Of a stretch of DNA of 64,000 nt, positions 1 through 8,030 are shown in pieces; positions within the stretch are counted from its first letter, which is position 1, and every line of letters begins with the position of its first letter. The notes under the pieces are model-generated. The model searched no databases, was not told where the DNA came from, and was given only the letters and a program-made list of their open reading frames with translations. This DNA comes from Methylobacterium haplocladii. GTDB taxonomy: Bacteria; Pseudomonadota; Alphaproteobacteria; Rhizobiales; Beijerinckiaceae. Where the stretch lies: assembly GCF_007992175.1 (NCBI RefSeq), contig NZ_BJZT01000032.1, forward strand, positions 1 through 64,000, given 5' to 3'. The translations under genes and the position numbers were made by a program.

Positions 1-289
1 GGGGCCGGATCTGCCAGTCCAGGCGCTCGATCTGATCCTTGCGGGTCTCGATCGCGAGCCGGACCAACTCGACGTTCGCGAACGACCGCAGCTGCGCGAA
101 ACCGAAGGGCTCGTACGAGCGCGGCGTCGTGACCGTGTTGTGCCCGACCGGGAAGTCGATCCGGCGGACCGGTTGGGCCGGCGTGATCGGCGCGAGCGGG
201 ACGCCCGGCGAAAACATCGACCACTGGCCGGAGAAACTGCCCGCCATCGAAGCGGACAGCGATGTGCGCGTCCCGCCGGAAGGAGGCAT
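1..289 (-). CDS. Phage portal protein, N-terminal part (cut by window edge)
   Basis: The minus strand opens with ATG at 289 and stays open to position 1, giving about 96 residues. The readable part has a basic, proline-rich lead and then a stretch around PRSYEPFGFAQLRSFAN and LVRLAIETRKDQIERLDW, which is the typical N-terminal pattern of tailed-phage portal proteins. The portal forms the dodecameric ring at the capsid vertex through which terminase pumps DNA. It begins 15 bases after the large terminase stop, the classic terS-terL-portal order, so the rest of the structural genes should lie left of the window. The identification rests on motif resemblance and gene order. Confidence 0.8.
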   Translation of the reverse strand, partial: MPPSGGTRTSLSASMAGSFSGQWSMFSPGVPLAPITPAQPVRRIDFPVGHNTVTTPRSYEPFGFAQLRSFANVELVRLAIETRKDQIERLDWQIRP

Positions 290-304
290 CGAGATGTCCT
301 GTGC

Positions 305-1747
305 TTATCCGCCGAGGGCGGCTTTCATCGCCTCGACTGAGCCGGCGGCGTAGGTCGGGCCCGAAGGAACGGGCGATCTTGCATCAGCAGCCGTGGCGAT
401 TGCATTGTGGACCGCCTCAGCGACCCGAGCCGTTTCGGCCTCCTGGCGCACGAGGTCGAACATGCTCTGCGACCGCGAGTTGATCCGCAGCTTCTCGATT
501 GAATAGCGAAGTGCGTCGATAACGTGGTTCTTCTTGTCCTGAAGAACCGGAAGAACGTTTTCGGTCAGTGGGTCGGTCTTGTATGAGTAGAGCGTTAGCT
601 CATCAATCGTATGCTTGCACCGTGGATGAACGACGATGTCATAAGACTTGAGGAACTCGACACCTTCCTCAACCGAACCCGGACCCTTTGTGGCAGGTTC
701 GATACGGAACCCGCGGCGCTGCATGTATGAGATGGTCTCAGGTCGGGCGCTATCAGCACGGATGATCCATCGTAGTGCGCCGGGAATACCCTCGTAGCCG
801 CGCGTGTTTTCCCAGCGCGGGGGCTGGGCCGTATCGTTGCCCGCAAAGAACGCGGGCGTGTGGTCGATCTCGCAACCGACCGCGTGGACCTCGCGATCAA
901 CGAAAAGCGTTCGGTCGCGCACGAAGCAGCGGACCAAAACCGTCGGATCAACGGAGAATCCCCAGTCAGCGCCGAGGTAGAAGACCGCATCAGGCGGTGT
1001 TTCGAACTCTTCGGCTTTCCAGTTTTTGAAGACCCGTGCTTCGCTATTGCGCAGGTACTCGCCGAGCCAGACGTGTGCGTACTTATCGGGATCCCGGCGG
1101 AGGTCGAACTCCATGTCCGCCCGGAGAACCTCCGGAAAGAATGGATTGTCGTCGAAGTTGACGCGCTCAATAAGCGTGCCCGGCGGCTGGAACGCGCCGC
1201 GTAGCATCGCGTCCACAGGGTCAGTGCTGTTCTTCGGGTTCCAAGTGAACCAGATCTCGGATCCGGGCTTGCGCACCGTGGGAATCAGCAGGTCGAGCGA
1301 TCGCTGTGAGACCGTGTTGGCCTCCTCGACCCAGGCTAGGTCGAGCCCTTCCATTGATTTCACGGAGTCCGGGTTCGATCGCAGCCCCTCGAAAAGGAAG
1401 AGCGTATCGCGCGGCCCGCGGATCTCTGTCTCGGTCTCGCTGTAGAGGTGCGAGAGGCCGGTTGATCGGATCTTGTCGGAGAGAAGCCGTTTGACGGAGG
1501 ACTTCAGCGACTTCTGAATCTCGCGGCAGCAGAGCGCTCTCGTCGTGCGGTTAGCGCCACGGATGACGAGGGCCTGGGCGAAAGCGTGCGACTTGCCGGA
1601 GCCGCGCCCGCCATAGGCAGCGCGGTACCGGATCGGGACCTGCCGACCTTCGTGCTCGACCAAGCCAGACCGGTAGAGGTACCGGAAGACGGCTGGGACC
1701 CGGATTTTATTCGCCGCCGGCGTCGGGCTCCCCAGCATTGGTGGCAC
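305..1747 (-). CDS. terL: Terminase large subunit (PBSX/Terminase_3 type)
   Basis: The packaging motor ATPase and headful/cos nuclease has 480 residues, normal for the family. Visible motifs are Walker A GGRGSGKS (about residues 46-53), Walker B followed by the catalytic glutamates in LDLAWVEEA (135-143), and an RNase H-like nuclease domain starting with the acidic residue in GADWGFSVDPT (about 259-269) and ending near KNHVIDALRYS. The start is GTG at 1747 or ATG at 1738; both lie inside the end of the small-subunit gene, so translation is probably coupled. It is followed directly by the portal gene. No disruption is visible. Confidence 0.93.
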   Translation of the reverse strand: MPPMLGSPTPAANKIRVPAVFRYLYRSGLVEHEGRQVPIRYRAAYGGRGSGKSHAFAQALVIRGANRTTRALCCREIQKSLKSSVKRLLSDKIRSTGLSHLYSETETEIRGPRDTLFLFEGLRSNPDSVKSMEGLDLAWVEEANTVSQRSLDLLIPTVRKPGSEIWFTWNPKNSTDPVDAMLRGAFQPPGTLIERVNFDDNPFFPEVLRADMEFDLRRDPDKYAHVWLGEYLRNSEARVFKNWKAEEFETPPDAVFYLGADWGFSVDPTVLVRCFVRDRTLFVDREVHAVGCEIDHTPAFFAGNDTAQPPRWENTRGYEGIPGALRWIIRADSARPETISYMQRRGFRIEPATKGPGSVEEGVEFLKSYDIVVHPRCKHTIDELTLYSYKTDPLTENVLPVLQDKKNHVIDALRYSIEKLRINSRSQSMFDLVRQEAETARVAEAVHNAIATAADARSPVPSGPTYAAGSVEAMKAALGG

Positions 1748-2105
1748 CCGGTTCTACGAACTCGATAAGAACGGTCTGCTGCGTCTCGATCGCACCACCA
1801 TCCTTGCCGGTGTTCTCGACGACCGTGGTCTCCTTCCAGCGACCGCGGGTCTTCATCCAGAAGATCGCGGCCGTGACGCCCTTCATGCCGGAAGCCGGGT
1901 TCGTGGCATGGCTGAAGAGGGACTGCGCGACTTTGGCATTCGCGCGGATGTGCGCGGTGTCGAGCTCGTCGCGGTAGTATTTCCGCAGCGTCTTCGGGTC
2001 GATGCCGATGATCACCGCGATATCGGCCTCGGGCGTCCCGCAGGCCGCGTAGCCCTCGACGAGGCCACGGGTCTTGGCGGTCGGCTCGTGCGGGGCACGG
2101 CTCAT
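1707..2105 (-). CDS. terS: Putative terminase small subunit
   Basis: This 132-residue protein starts with PHEPTAKTRGLVEGYAACG and continues with an HTH reading AVIIGIDPKTLRKYY, then a helical segment ending in AAIFWMKTRGRWKE. That layout (N-terminal HTH for DNA recognition, helical oligomerisation part, acidic tail) matches a common family of small terminase proteins sitting just upstream of terL. It overlaps terL by 41 bases and is itself coupled by a 4-base ATGA overlap to the gene before it. The name is by position and fold pattern; it could instead be an unnamed HTH protein. Confidence 0.72.
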   Translation of the reverse strand: MSRAPHEPTAKTRGLVEGYAACGTPEADIAVIIGIDPKTLRKYYRDELDTAHIRANAKVAQSLFSHATNPASGMKGVTAAIFWMKTRGRWKETTVVENTGKDGGAIETQQTVLIEFVEPGATNAGEPDAGGE

Positions 2106-2299
2106 GTCGGCCTCACGCGCTTGGGATCGGACAGCGCGAAGATCAGGGCCGCGTCGCTGGTATCGGCCGGGTCGGGTGCGAGGGGCATGGGCCGGGGCGA
2201 CGCGGAGGGCGTCGGTGCGGCGGCGGCCAAGTCCGTGCCGCGCGCGGCGCGCAGGACCTCAGCCCGGCGCGCGAGCACCTTGAGGATGTAGGGCTTCAT
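2102..2299 (-). CDS. Small unknown protein, first gene of the packaging operon
   Basis: This 65-residue ORF has phage-like codon use and ends in a 4-base ATGA overlap with terS, which argues that it is translated. The N-terminal half is basic and helical (MKPYILKVLARRAEVLRAARG) and the middle is alanine- and proline-rich. I do not recognise a family. It is the first gene after the terminator-bearing leader at 2347-2421, so it would be the first product of the late leftward transcript. Confidence 0.6.
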   Translation of the reverse strand: MKPYILKVLARRAEVLRAARGTDLAAAAPTPSASPRPMPLAPDPADTSDAALIFALSDPKRVRPT

Positions 2300-2346
2300 G
2301 ATGGGGGAGACCCGGGGCGAGGACGCCTGAGCCCGGACGCGAAAAA

Positions 2347-2373
2347 GCCCCGCGCGGTGGGTACCGCCGGGGC
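2347..2373 (-). terminator. Intrinsic terminator in the leader of the packaging operon
   Basis: On the minus strand a hairpin forms from the 6-bp outer stem GCCCCG/CGGGGC and the inner 5-bp stem GCGGT/ACCGC, with a 4-base loop and one bulged base. It is followed by five T (plus-strand A at 2342-2346). It lies upstream of the small gene at 2299, terS and terL, not downstream of a minus-strand gene, which is the position of an antitermination-controlled leader terminator. Confidence 0.75.
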
Positions 2374-2421
2374 CGCAGAACTGCGTTCTCAGGTTCTCTT
2401 ATACGTCAAGGGATAGTTGGA
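2362..2421 (-). promoter_or_regulatory. Leader element shared with the copy at 18383-18439
   Basis: Reading the minus strand, TCCAACTAT (2421-2413) is followed after about 30 bases by AGTTCT and GCGGCCCCGGCGGTA (2382-2362), which forms the arm of the terminator hairpin. TTGACG (2409-2404) followed by TATAAG is available as promoter material, though no well-spaced -35/-10 pair is obvious. The same two blocks in the same order occur at 18383-18439, upstream of another leftward operon. A shared late promoter plus antiterminator-loading site is a possible role. Confidence 0.4.
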
Positions 2422-2531
2422 CGCTAGGGGACAGGGCGCGGACCCGAAAACACTGTTCCGGGCCGCCGCCGCAGTCCGGGCGCCTTTGCCTGAACCCTCG
2501 TTCCAAGGGATCAAGGTGGGGGCCGAACGCG

Positions 2532-3134
2532 GTGTTTGTCTACTGTGCAACCAATCCGGCGATGCCGGGGCTCGTCAAGATCGGGATGACCTTCGACCAG
2601 CCGACTGCGCGCATGATGCAGCTGAGCACACCGACAGGGATCCCAATGCGGTTCGAGTGCGCATGGTCCTTCCCATCGGCAAATCCTCGCCTTGACGAGA
2701 AACGCCTACACGCGGCGCTTCAGAAAAACCGGCTCAACGGCAAGCGCGAGTTCTTCCGCTGCACCCCGGATTTCGCGCTGGCGGAGGCTCAGCGGCTGGG
2801 CATGACAGGCGACGCACTAAGCAAGCCGTCACCGAAGCGACGGATGAATTATGGGCCTAGGGCGGCGAGTTTAGACATTGGTCAGGCTCTGGCCATTGCC
2901 CTGGTATTTGCCGTGCTTACCCCAATATCCATTATTCACTGCTTCGGCATTTCATGGATATATGCAACCGCCACCGTGATTATAACCTACATTGCTGCGG
3001 TATTAATCATTACGTTGGTCGAGTTTATCGGCGTGCCGCCCAAGAATATCGCCACGTCTCAAGACGGTGACGAAGGGGCAGCTCGGCCGATGCGTTACCC
3101 CTACCAGGACAAATCCGAGACACCAGTCTCTTAA
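2532..3134 (+). CDS. GIY-YIG/T5orf172-like domain with C-terminal membrane segments
   Basis: The 200-residue product starts at GTG 2532. Residues 2-20 carry the beta-strand pair with the VYC and VKIGMT elements of the GIY-YIG relatives T5orf172/MUG113, and residues about 68-85 carry the matching GKREFF strand. After a basic linker, residues about 115-165 form two strongly hydrophobic spans (around LAIALVFAVLTPISII and ATATVIITYIAAVLII). This predicts a nuclease-like domain tethered to the inner membrane. The gene is clearly less GC-rich than its neighbours, stands alone after a leader region, and looks like a recently acquired accessory gene. Nuclease activity is not assured because the key arginine/glutamate positions are not evident. 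Confidence 0.6.
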   Translation: MFVYCATNPAMPGLVKIGMTFDQPTARMMQLSTPTGIPMRFECAWSFPSANPRLDEKRLHAALQKNRLNGKREFFRCTPDFALAEAQRLGMTGDALSKPSPKRRMNYGPRAASLDIGQALAIALVFAVLTPISIIHCFGISWIYATATVIITYIAAVLIITLVEFIGVPPKNIATSQDGDEGAARPMRYPYQDKSETPVS

Positions 3135-3259
3135 ATACATCTCGTAAACCGCGAGATTGATAGTCCATTTCGCTTGCTCGGAACAGCAACTCGGAGTTTA
3201 TTACAAGCAACGGAGCACTTGCACCGTAGGGCAACGCCCAACTCTATAGGAGACCCATC

Positions 3260-3592
3260 ATGGCCGCTCAGAGCGCCACGCTCGCCCCCGCCCGCATCAT
3301 GGCCCGCGCCTGGGCGCTGTTCCGCGAGCGCTATGCCTATCCGAAAGTCCCCTTCCGCTCGATCGGCCGCGCCTGCTTCGCCTCCTGCCTCAAGGCGGCA
3401 TGGCACGAGGCCAAGGAGATCGTCCGGATCGCCGCCGACGGCGCCGAGCGCATCAAGGCCACGATCACCCGCCTCAAGACGCCGGTCCACCGCGTCGGCC
3501 TCTCGACGAGCTTCCGCGAGGACGCCGCCGACATGGTGCGGCGGACCTACCAGATCCGCATCCTGACCGCTGCGCTGGCGCTCGCCGCCTGA
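3260..3592 (+). CDS. Unknown protein, 110 aa
   Basis: ATG 3260 is preceded by an AGGAG site (ATAGGAGACCC), giving a 110-residue basic protein. It has an aromatic, arginine-rich N-terminal half (ARAWALFRERYAYP) and a helical remainder. Codon use is strongly GC3-biased like the surrounding phage genes. No family is recognised. It begins a plus-strand series of accessory genes that continues to about 8.0 kb. Confidence 0.6.
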   Translation: MAAQSATLAPARIMARAWALFRERYAYPKVPFRSIGRACFASCLKAAWHEAKEIVRIAADGAERIKATITRLKTPVHRVGLSTSFREDAADMVRRTYQIRILTAALALAA

Positions 3593-3632
3593 ACCCATCG
3601 CCGGGCCACGCCCAACTCACGAGGAGTCCGCT

Positions 3633-4259
3633 ATGACCAAGACCTGCAGCAGCAAGTTCAACGCACAGCGCGCCGCCAAGCGCCTCGGCCTCGACATCGC
3701 GACGCTCGACTTCGCCCGTGTGGCGGACGGCTCGTGGGGCTGGAGCGAGAAGGCGCAGCTGGCGCTGATCGACGCGCCGACGGTTGAAGAAATTTCGGTC
3801 GTGCAGATCGAGCCCGCCGCGATCGCCACCAACGTCACGGTGCTGACGACGCCGCTCGGCCGCGCCCCGAAGGGCAAGACGCGCCTGGTGCTCGAGGCCG
3901 CAACCGCGCTGGACGGCGTGACGACAACAGAGCTGAAGGCCCTGACGGGCTGGACGAAGTTCGGGGGATTCTACAACGCGGTCGAGGCAGCGGGCTTGAA
4001 GCTCCACCGCTGCCGTGAGGGCCACGATACCCGCTGGTTCGCGGTGCCGGCCGACGAGCGCGAGGTCCGGGCCTACGTCGAGATCGACGGCCGCTGGACG
4101 CTGTTCGGGATCTTCGACACCGCCGCCGGGGCGCTCGACGCCGCCAACGAGGCCGCGGAGCCCGAGGGCGAGACCTGCACGGCGACCACCGGCAAGCGCG
4201 GGGAAGTGCTGCTGCGCGCGGCTGAGACAAACACACAAGGGATGGCGAAGGCCGCTTGA
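3633..4259 (+). CDS. Unknown protein with DUF3489-like winged-helix segment
   Basis: ATG 3633 follows an ACGAGGAG site. The 208-residue product has an N-terminal part with no recognised fold and then a helix-turn-helix-like stretch (GVTTTELKALTGWTKFGGFYNAV, seen in pieces at about residues 101-123) recalling DUF3489-type DNA-binding domains. A strand-rich part follows that contains CREGHDTRWFAVPADE and YVEIDGRWTLFG. A DNA-binding accessory role is possible. Its stop overlaps the open frame that leads into the next gene. Confidence 0.55.
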   Translation: MTKTCSSKFNAQRAAKRLGLDIATLDFARVADGSWGWSEKAQLALIDAPTVEEISVVQIEPAAIATNVTVLTTPLGRAPKGKTRLVLEAATALDGVTTTELKALTGWTKFGGFYNAVEAAGLKLHRCREGHDTRWFAVPADEREVRAYVEIDGRWTLFGIFDTAAGALDAANEAAEPEGETCTATTGKRGEVLLRAAETNTQGMAKAA

Positions 4260-4321
4260 GGGCTTTTCCTCGCGGCAAGCCGTCCGACACGGCAAGATTT
4301 CACGACATCAAGGAGACGACC

Positions 4322-6016
4322 ATGAGCACGAACACCGTGGCTCCAGGGCGCACGAGCCTGTCCGCGTCCATGCAGACCCCCACCACAAAGCCCCTCGACC
4401 CGGCCTCGGGCGCTGAAGCGCTGCGGGAAGTCGAACCGACCGTCGAATTCATGCGGGTAAAAAACAATACGAGCCTCGTCGGTCCCGTAGTCGAGCAAAG
4501 CGAAGGTTCGATCACCATTGTGGTCGCAACCACCGAAGAGGTCACCCGTGTTCCGGAGGCCTTCGAACCCGTCCCCGCACCGAGGCCGCTTACCGAGGCC
4601 GAGAGCTTCATGGTGAACGCCGCCGTGTTTCACGGTTTTGAGCACCTAGACGAGTACGCGACGATCTACGTTGCCAGTCCAGCCGCGATCGTAGCGCTCG
4701 TGTCCGCCGCCAGAGAGCAGGGTCGCCAGGACGCCCTCGCCCCGACCGCCGCCTCCGCATCCGGGGATCTGCGGGCGCTCAGCGAGAAAGCTACGCCGGG
4801 CATGATGAGTGTTTTTGAAGGTCAGCCTTGCGATCACTCAGACGACGGCGGTGGCGGGTTTACGGCTTGTATTGGAGATTTAGCGCGAGTTGGGTCCGGC
4901 CGCCCTTCTCGGCGCTTCGCCATAGCCGATGACACCTACCCCGATATTGATGCCGAAGTTTATTCGGAGGCGAGATCGAACTTCGATTTCATATCTGCGC
5001 TCTGGAATGCCTATCGCTTCGGCGAACTTGTCCTCGCCCGTCCCACAGCCCCAGACACCGCCCCGCCCGCCGCTGCGTGGGAGGTCGAGGCGCTGGAGGC
5101 CGTTGTTCCGATTGGCCCCAATGATCGCCTAGCTGAGCCCGGCTGGTACGTGGTTGATTTTGGCAAGGGTGATCACGCTTTCCGCACCTTGCTAAGGGTC
5201 GACGACGTTCATCTCGAAATGAATACTTACGAGGATGTAACCCTCGTCGCCCGCGTTTACCCGGATCGCTTTCAATTCGTCCTCACCCCCAAGGCGGAAG
5301 GGGCTGCAAGCCGGGGCGGACTGGATCGGGAGGCGGTCCGAACCATCGTCGCACGGCTGCACTGCCATGCCGAAGGCTTAGACCCCGACGATGCGATCTC
5401 AGATGCCGGACACACCGTCCTAGACGGGCTGCTTGGTGGCCTTGCTAAGCGGGAACTCGTCCGCGTTGATCAGGCAACCGACGCCATCCTCGCCCTCCGA
5501 CCCGACCCGGCACCGGTCGTCGGAGAGGCGGTCGAGGCGGACCCTCAGGGCCGGATTGCCGACACGCTGATGCTCCACCTGCCGGTGAGCCGGCCACTCG
5601 CTGTGGAGGCCGCACGGTGGGTGTTTTGGGTCATCCTCTACGACGGCTACGTCCTGCCGCTTGAAAGAGCTAAGGCCGCCCTCGCCGCCCTAGAGGCGCG
5701 GACCGGGACGGGGCAGACGGCAGCGGCTCGCGACGTCCTGGCCGAGCGTCGTCGACAGGTCGAGGCGGAAGGCTGGAAGCCGGAGCATGACGATCAGCAT
5801 GGGGCCGGCGAGCTTGCCCTGGCGGCCTCTTGCTACGCATCTCGCGCTCACGACAAAAGGAAGGATGACAGGCCGTTGCTCTGGCCCTGGTCGCGTCCCG
5901 AATGGAAGCCCGGTGATCCGCGCCGCATGCTCATAAAGGCCGGCGCACTGATCCTCGCCGAGATCGAGCGGTGGGATCGCGCCGCCCCGCCCTCCCCGAC
6001 GAGCGAGGGGGTCTGA
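4322..6016 (+). CDS. Large unknown phage protein, 564 aa
   Basis: The start is placed at ATG 4322, which has a good AAGGAGACG site; a longer frame from 4256 lacks one. The N-terminal 250 residues are unrecognised and the AT content rises locally around 4.8-5.3 kb, hinting at a mosaic origin. The C-terminal about 90 residues read RDVLAERRRQVEAEGW, a His/Asp-rich stretch, LLWPWSRPEWKPGDPRRMLIKAGALI and EIERWDRA (quoted in part). This tail is shared by many phage proteins of unknown function. It is followed after 4 bases by the next small gene. Confidence 0.6.
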   Translation: MSTNTVAPGRTSLSASMQTPTTKPLDPASGAEALREVEPTVEFMRVKNNTSLVGPVVEQSEGSITIVVATTEEVTRVPEAFEPVPAPRPLTEAESFMVNAAVFHGFEHLDEYATIYVASPAAIVALVSAAREQGRQDALAPTAASASGDLRALSEKATPGMMSVFEGQPCDHSDDGGGGFTACIGDLARVGSGRPSRRFAIADDTYPDIDAEVYSEARSNFDFISALWNAYRFGELVLARPTAPDTAPPAAAWEVEALEAVVPIGPNDRLAEPGWYVVDFGKGDHAFRTLLRVDDVHLEMNTYEDVTLVARVYPDRFQFVLTPKAEGAASRGGLDREAVRTIVARLHCHAEGLDPDDAISDAGHTVLDGLLGGLAKRELVRVDQATDAILALRPDPAPVVGEAVEADPQGRIADTLMLHLPVSRPLAVEAARWVFWVILYDGYVLPLERAKAALAALEARTGTGQTAAARDVLAERRRQVEAEGWKPEHDDQHGAGELALAASCYASRAHDKRKDDRPLLWPWSRPEWKPGDPRRMLIKAGALILAEIERWDRAAPPSPTSEGV

Positions 6017-6020
6017 GCCG

Positions 6021-6287
6021 ATGAACGACGCGATCACACGCACGCTAGACTTGCTTGGTAGAGAAATTCGGCCAGCGCCAGAGCCTACACCAAATAAGGC
6101 CGAGTTCTGCCGTCGCTTCGTCGCCTACATGGTCAAGCGTGCAGGCTTCACGCACTTCGACGATGACAAATCGGTCGAGGAATATGCACAGGAAACCGCC
6201 CCGACATATTGGGCAGACAAGGACCAGCGACAGGAAGGCCCCGAAGAATGCGCCGATGCTGATATGAGCTACTGGGGGGAAGAATGA
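6021..6287 (+). CDS. Small acidic unknown protein, 88 aa
   Basis: ATG 6021 lies 4 bases after the previous stop, and the frame ends in an ATGA overlap with the next gene, consistent with a translated operon member. The product is acidic, with an aromatic helical core (CRRFVAYMVKRAGFTHF) and a C-terminus rich in Asp and Glu. It resembles small phage proteins of unknown function; no family is recognised. Confidence 0.55.
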   Translation: MNDAITRTLDLLGREIRPAPEPTPNKAEFCRRFVAYMVKRAGFTHFDDDKSVEEYAQETAPTYWADKDQRQEGPEECADADMSYWGEE

Positions 6288-6898
6288 CCCCCGCCCCCAC
6301 CCGAGCCGAAACGGCAGCGCTCCGGGAGGTGCTGGCCGTCCTTATCGAAGCATCGAGGCTGGCCGGAAAGCTTCCGCAGGAGGCAGCGGACATGCTGATC
6401 GCCGGCCCGCTAGCGTCCGTCCTCGCCGAACGCAACGCCGCCTTGGCCGAGCGGGATGAGGCGCGGCGCGCCCTGGAGCGCGACCGCAGCACAGTCGCCG
6501 TCACCGTCAACAAGATGCGCGAGTCCCTGCGCGGGCGAGCGTGGCTCTTGGAAGGCGGGCGCGGTCCCTACGAATGGGACGACGATCGCTTTCGCGAAGA
6601 GTTCTCTCAGGCCCTCGACGAGATCGCCGCGCCGCTGGACGTGCTGCGCGGGATAGCCCGCGACTGGTCGAACTGCCCTACCGACCAAGCCGAAATCGAT
6701 CTTGCCCGCGCCGATCGCGCAGAAACCGAGCCAGCGGCCCTCAAGGCGAGGATCGCGGCGTTGGAGGCGGCGCTGGACCAAGCCGAAGCCTGCATGTCCA
6801 TCGTCCAACCGCGCTCCCATACCGCCGAGTACCTGCGGACCCTCAACTTCATCCGCACCGCTCTCGCAGAAGGAACAGCCCATGCCGACGCAAGCTGA
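6284..6898 (+). CDS. Coiled-coil phage protein, 204 aa
   Basis: The product is almost wholly helical with long heptad-like Ala/Glu/Arg stretches (ERNAALAERDEARRALERDR; later LKARIAALEAALDQAEA). These bracket a short globular middle containing WLLEGGRGPYEWDDDRF. Such proteins are frequent in phage early regions of alphaproteobacteria and have no known role. It is coupled by a 4-base overlap to the gene before, and its 3' end overlaps the next start by 17 bases. Confidence 0.6.
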   Translation: MTPAPTRAETAALREVLAVLIEASRLAGKLPQEAADMLIAGPLASVLAERNAALAERDEARRALERDRSTVAVTVNKMRESLRGRAWLLEGGRGPYEWDDDRFREEFSQALDEIAAPLDVLRGIARDWSNCPTDQAEIDLARADRAETEPAALKARIAALEAALDQAEACMSIVQPRSHTAEYLRTLNFIRTALAEGTAHADAS

Positions 6899-7358
6899 AC
6901 TGATCGGGCTGGCAAATCGCATCGCCGAGCGGATGAAGGGCGAGGATCCGCACGAAGGCTCAAAGCCGATGCTCGGGTTCTCAGTCGGCGAATGGACCCT
7001 CATCGAAGCCGCCCTCCGAGCGAGCCCGGACCGGGACGAGGGCGAGCGGGTGCGGACACTCGACGACCGGCTCAAAGCTGCGGGCCTGTACACCTTGCCC
7101 GAGATGATGGGCGTCACACCGCTGACGCGGTGGAAGATCCCCGTCGGGATGGCCGGCGATCTTGAGTTCTTCGGCAGATGGCTCGACCGCCGCGCGTCCG
7201 AGTATCTGCGGATGCGGGCCTCACGCGACCTGGCCGACAAAGGTGAGGCCGACGAGCTTCATGAGTGGGTGCTGGCGCACTCGGCCGCGTTCTCCGAGAT
7301 CCGGACGAACTTTAAGGCGGCAACCGGCGCCATCGCGCAGGAGGAGAAGCCAAGATGA
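6882..7358 (+). CDS. Unknown protein, 158 aa
   Basis: The start is set at ATG 6882, with an AGAAGGA site, inside the end of the preceding gene; the frame is open further upstream but without a better start. The product is mostly helical (LIGLANRIAERMKG; GDLEFFGRWLDRRASEYLRM) with a short strand-rich middle. No known motif is seen. The stop overlaps the next ATG by 4 bases, marking it as part of the same transcript. Confidence 0.55.
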   Translation: MPTQAELIGLANRIAERMKGEDPHEGSKPMLGFSVGEWTLIEAALRASPDRDEGERVRTLDDRLKAAGLYTLPEMMGVTPLTRWKIPVGMAGDLEFFGRWLDRRASEYLRMRASRDLADKGEADELHEWVLAHSAAFSEIRTNFKAATGAIAQEEKPR

Positions 7359-7726
7359 AGCGAGCCTCATCGACTGCCGAACAGCGCATCGCCGCCCTGG
7401 AAAACATCATTCGCGACACGCTCTGGATGGCGCGTCGCTACGCTCATGGCCGTCAGAGCTACGCGGTTGGCATGTACAACGACGCGGCTCGGCGCGCGCA
7501 GCATCTGAACGTGCAGTTGCAGATGACGGACGGTTCAATCTTCGCGCTTGACGGCACGCGCGACGGAGCCGGCGGCGCAGAGATGTCCGCCCTCTCACCC
7601 GAAGAGTTCGCCGCAGCTGCTGATGGTCTAAATCGGGTCGGCATCACGCCGCATCCCGATCGGTTTTCGCCCGCCGGCCGCAAAGCCCTCGACACCCTGG
7701 AGCAGGGGGGAGGCGAGCGTGGCTGA
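7355..7726 (+). CDS. Unknown protein, 123 aa
   Basis: The frame is ATGA-coupled to the preceding gene. The N-terminal 60 residues are helical (AEQRIAALENIIRDTLWMAR), the remainder polar, and the sequence ends in a glycine/glutamate-rich tail. A very short frame (GTG 7720, 16 codons) follows and is not proposed as a gene. No family is recognised. Confidence 0.5.
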   Translation: MKRASSTAEQRIAALENIIRDTLWMARRYAHGRQSYAVGMYNDAARRAQHLNVQLQMTDGSIFALDGTRDGAGGAEMSALSPEEFAAAADGLNRVGITPHPDRFSPAGRKALDTLEQGGGERG

Positions 7727-7802
7727 TGCCCATCTGGGCCCTCGCCAGCCGTTCCGCCGCCGTGCTTGATGGGGCCGAGGACCTTCGGCGAGGAGCTACC
7801 CC

Positions 7803-8027
7803 ATGCCCATGTACGTCGCCTACTGCGGACGCCTGACCGTCACCGAACGAGACCTCGCTGGCGCGGACGAGAATGGGACGATCACACTCTATCCAGACGA
7901 GCACGTTACGCAGGAGGACTACAGGCTAGCGGCCTCGTTCAGTTCGCACGACCAGAGCGGTGTGCACGAGATGCTGCGCTCGTTCATCGGTCAGAAGGTC
8001 CGGATCACGGTCGAGGTGGAGAGCTGA
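7803..8027 (+). CDS. Small unknown protein, 74 aa
   Basis: ATG 7803 is preceded by GAGGAG. The product reads as a compact alpha/beta domain beginning MPMYVAYCGRLTVTERDL and ending in a strand KVRITVEVES. It is the last gene of the 2.5-8.0 kb plus-strand series, and the next gene is convergent, 3 bases away. Function unknown. Confidence 0.55.
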   Translation: MPMYVAYCGRLTVTERDLAGADENGTITLYPDEHVTQEDYRLAASFSSHDQSGVHEMLRSFIGQKVRITVEVES

Positions 8028-8030
8028 CGA

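Noticed and set aside
3174-4416. Alternative plus-strand frames over 3.2-4.4 kb
   Set aside because: Proline/arginine-rich out-of-frame shadows of the two real genes; starts lack binding sites.
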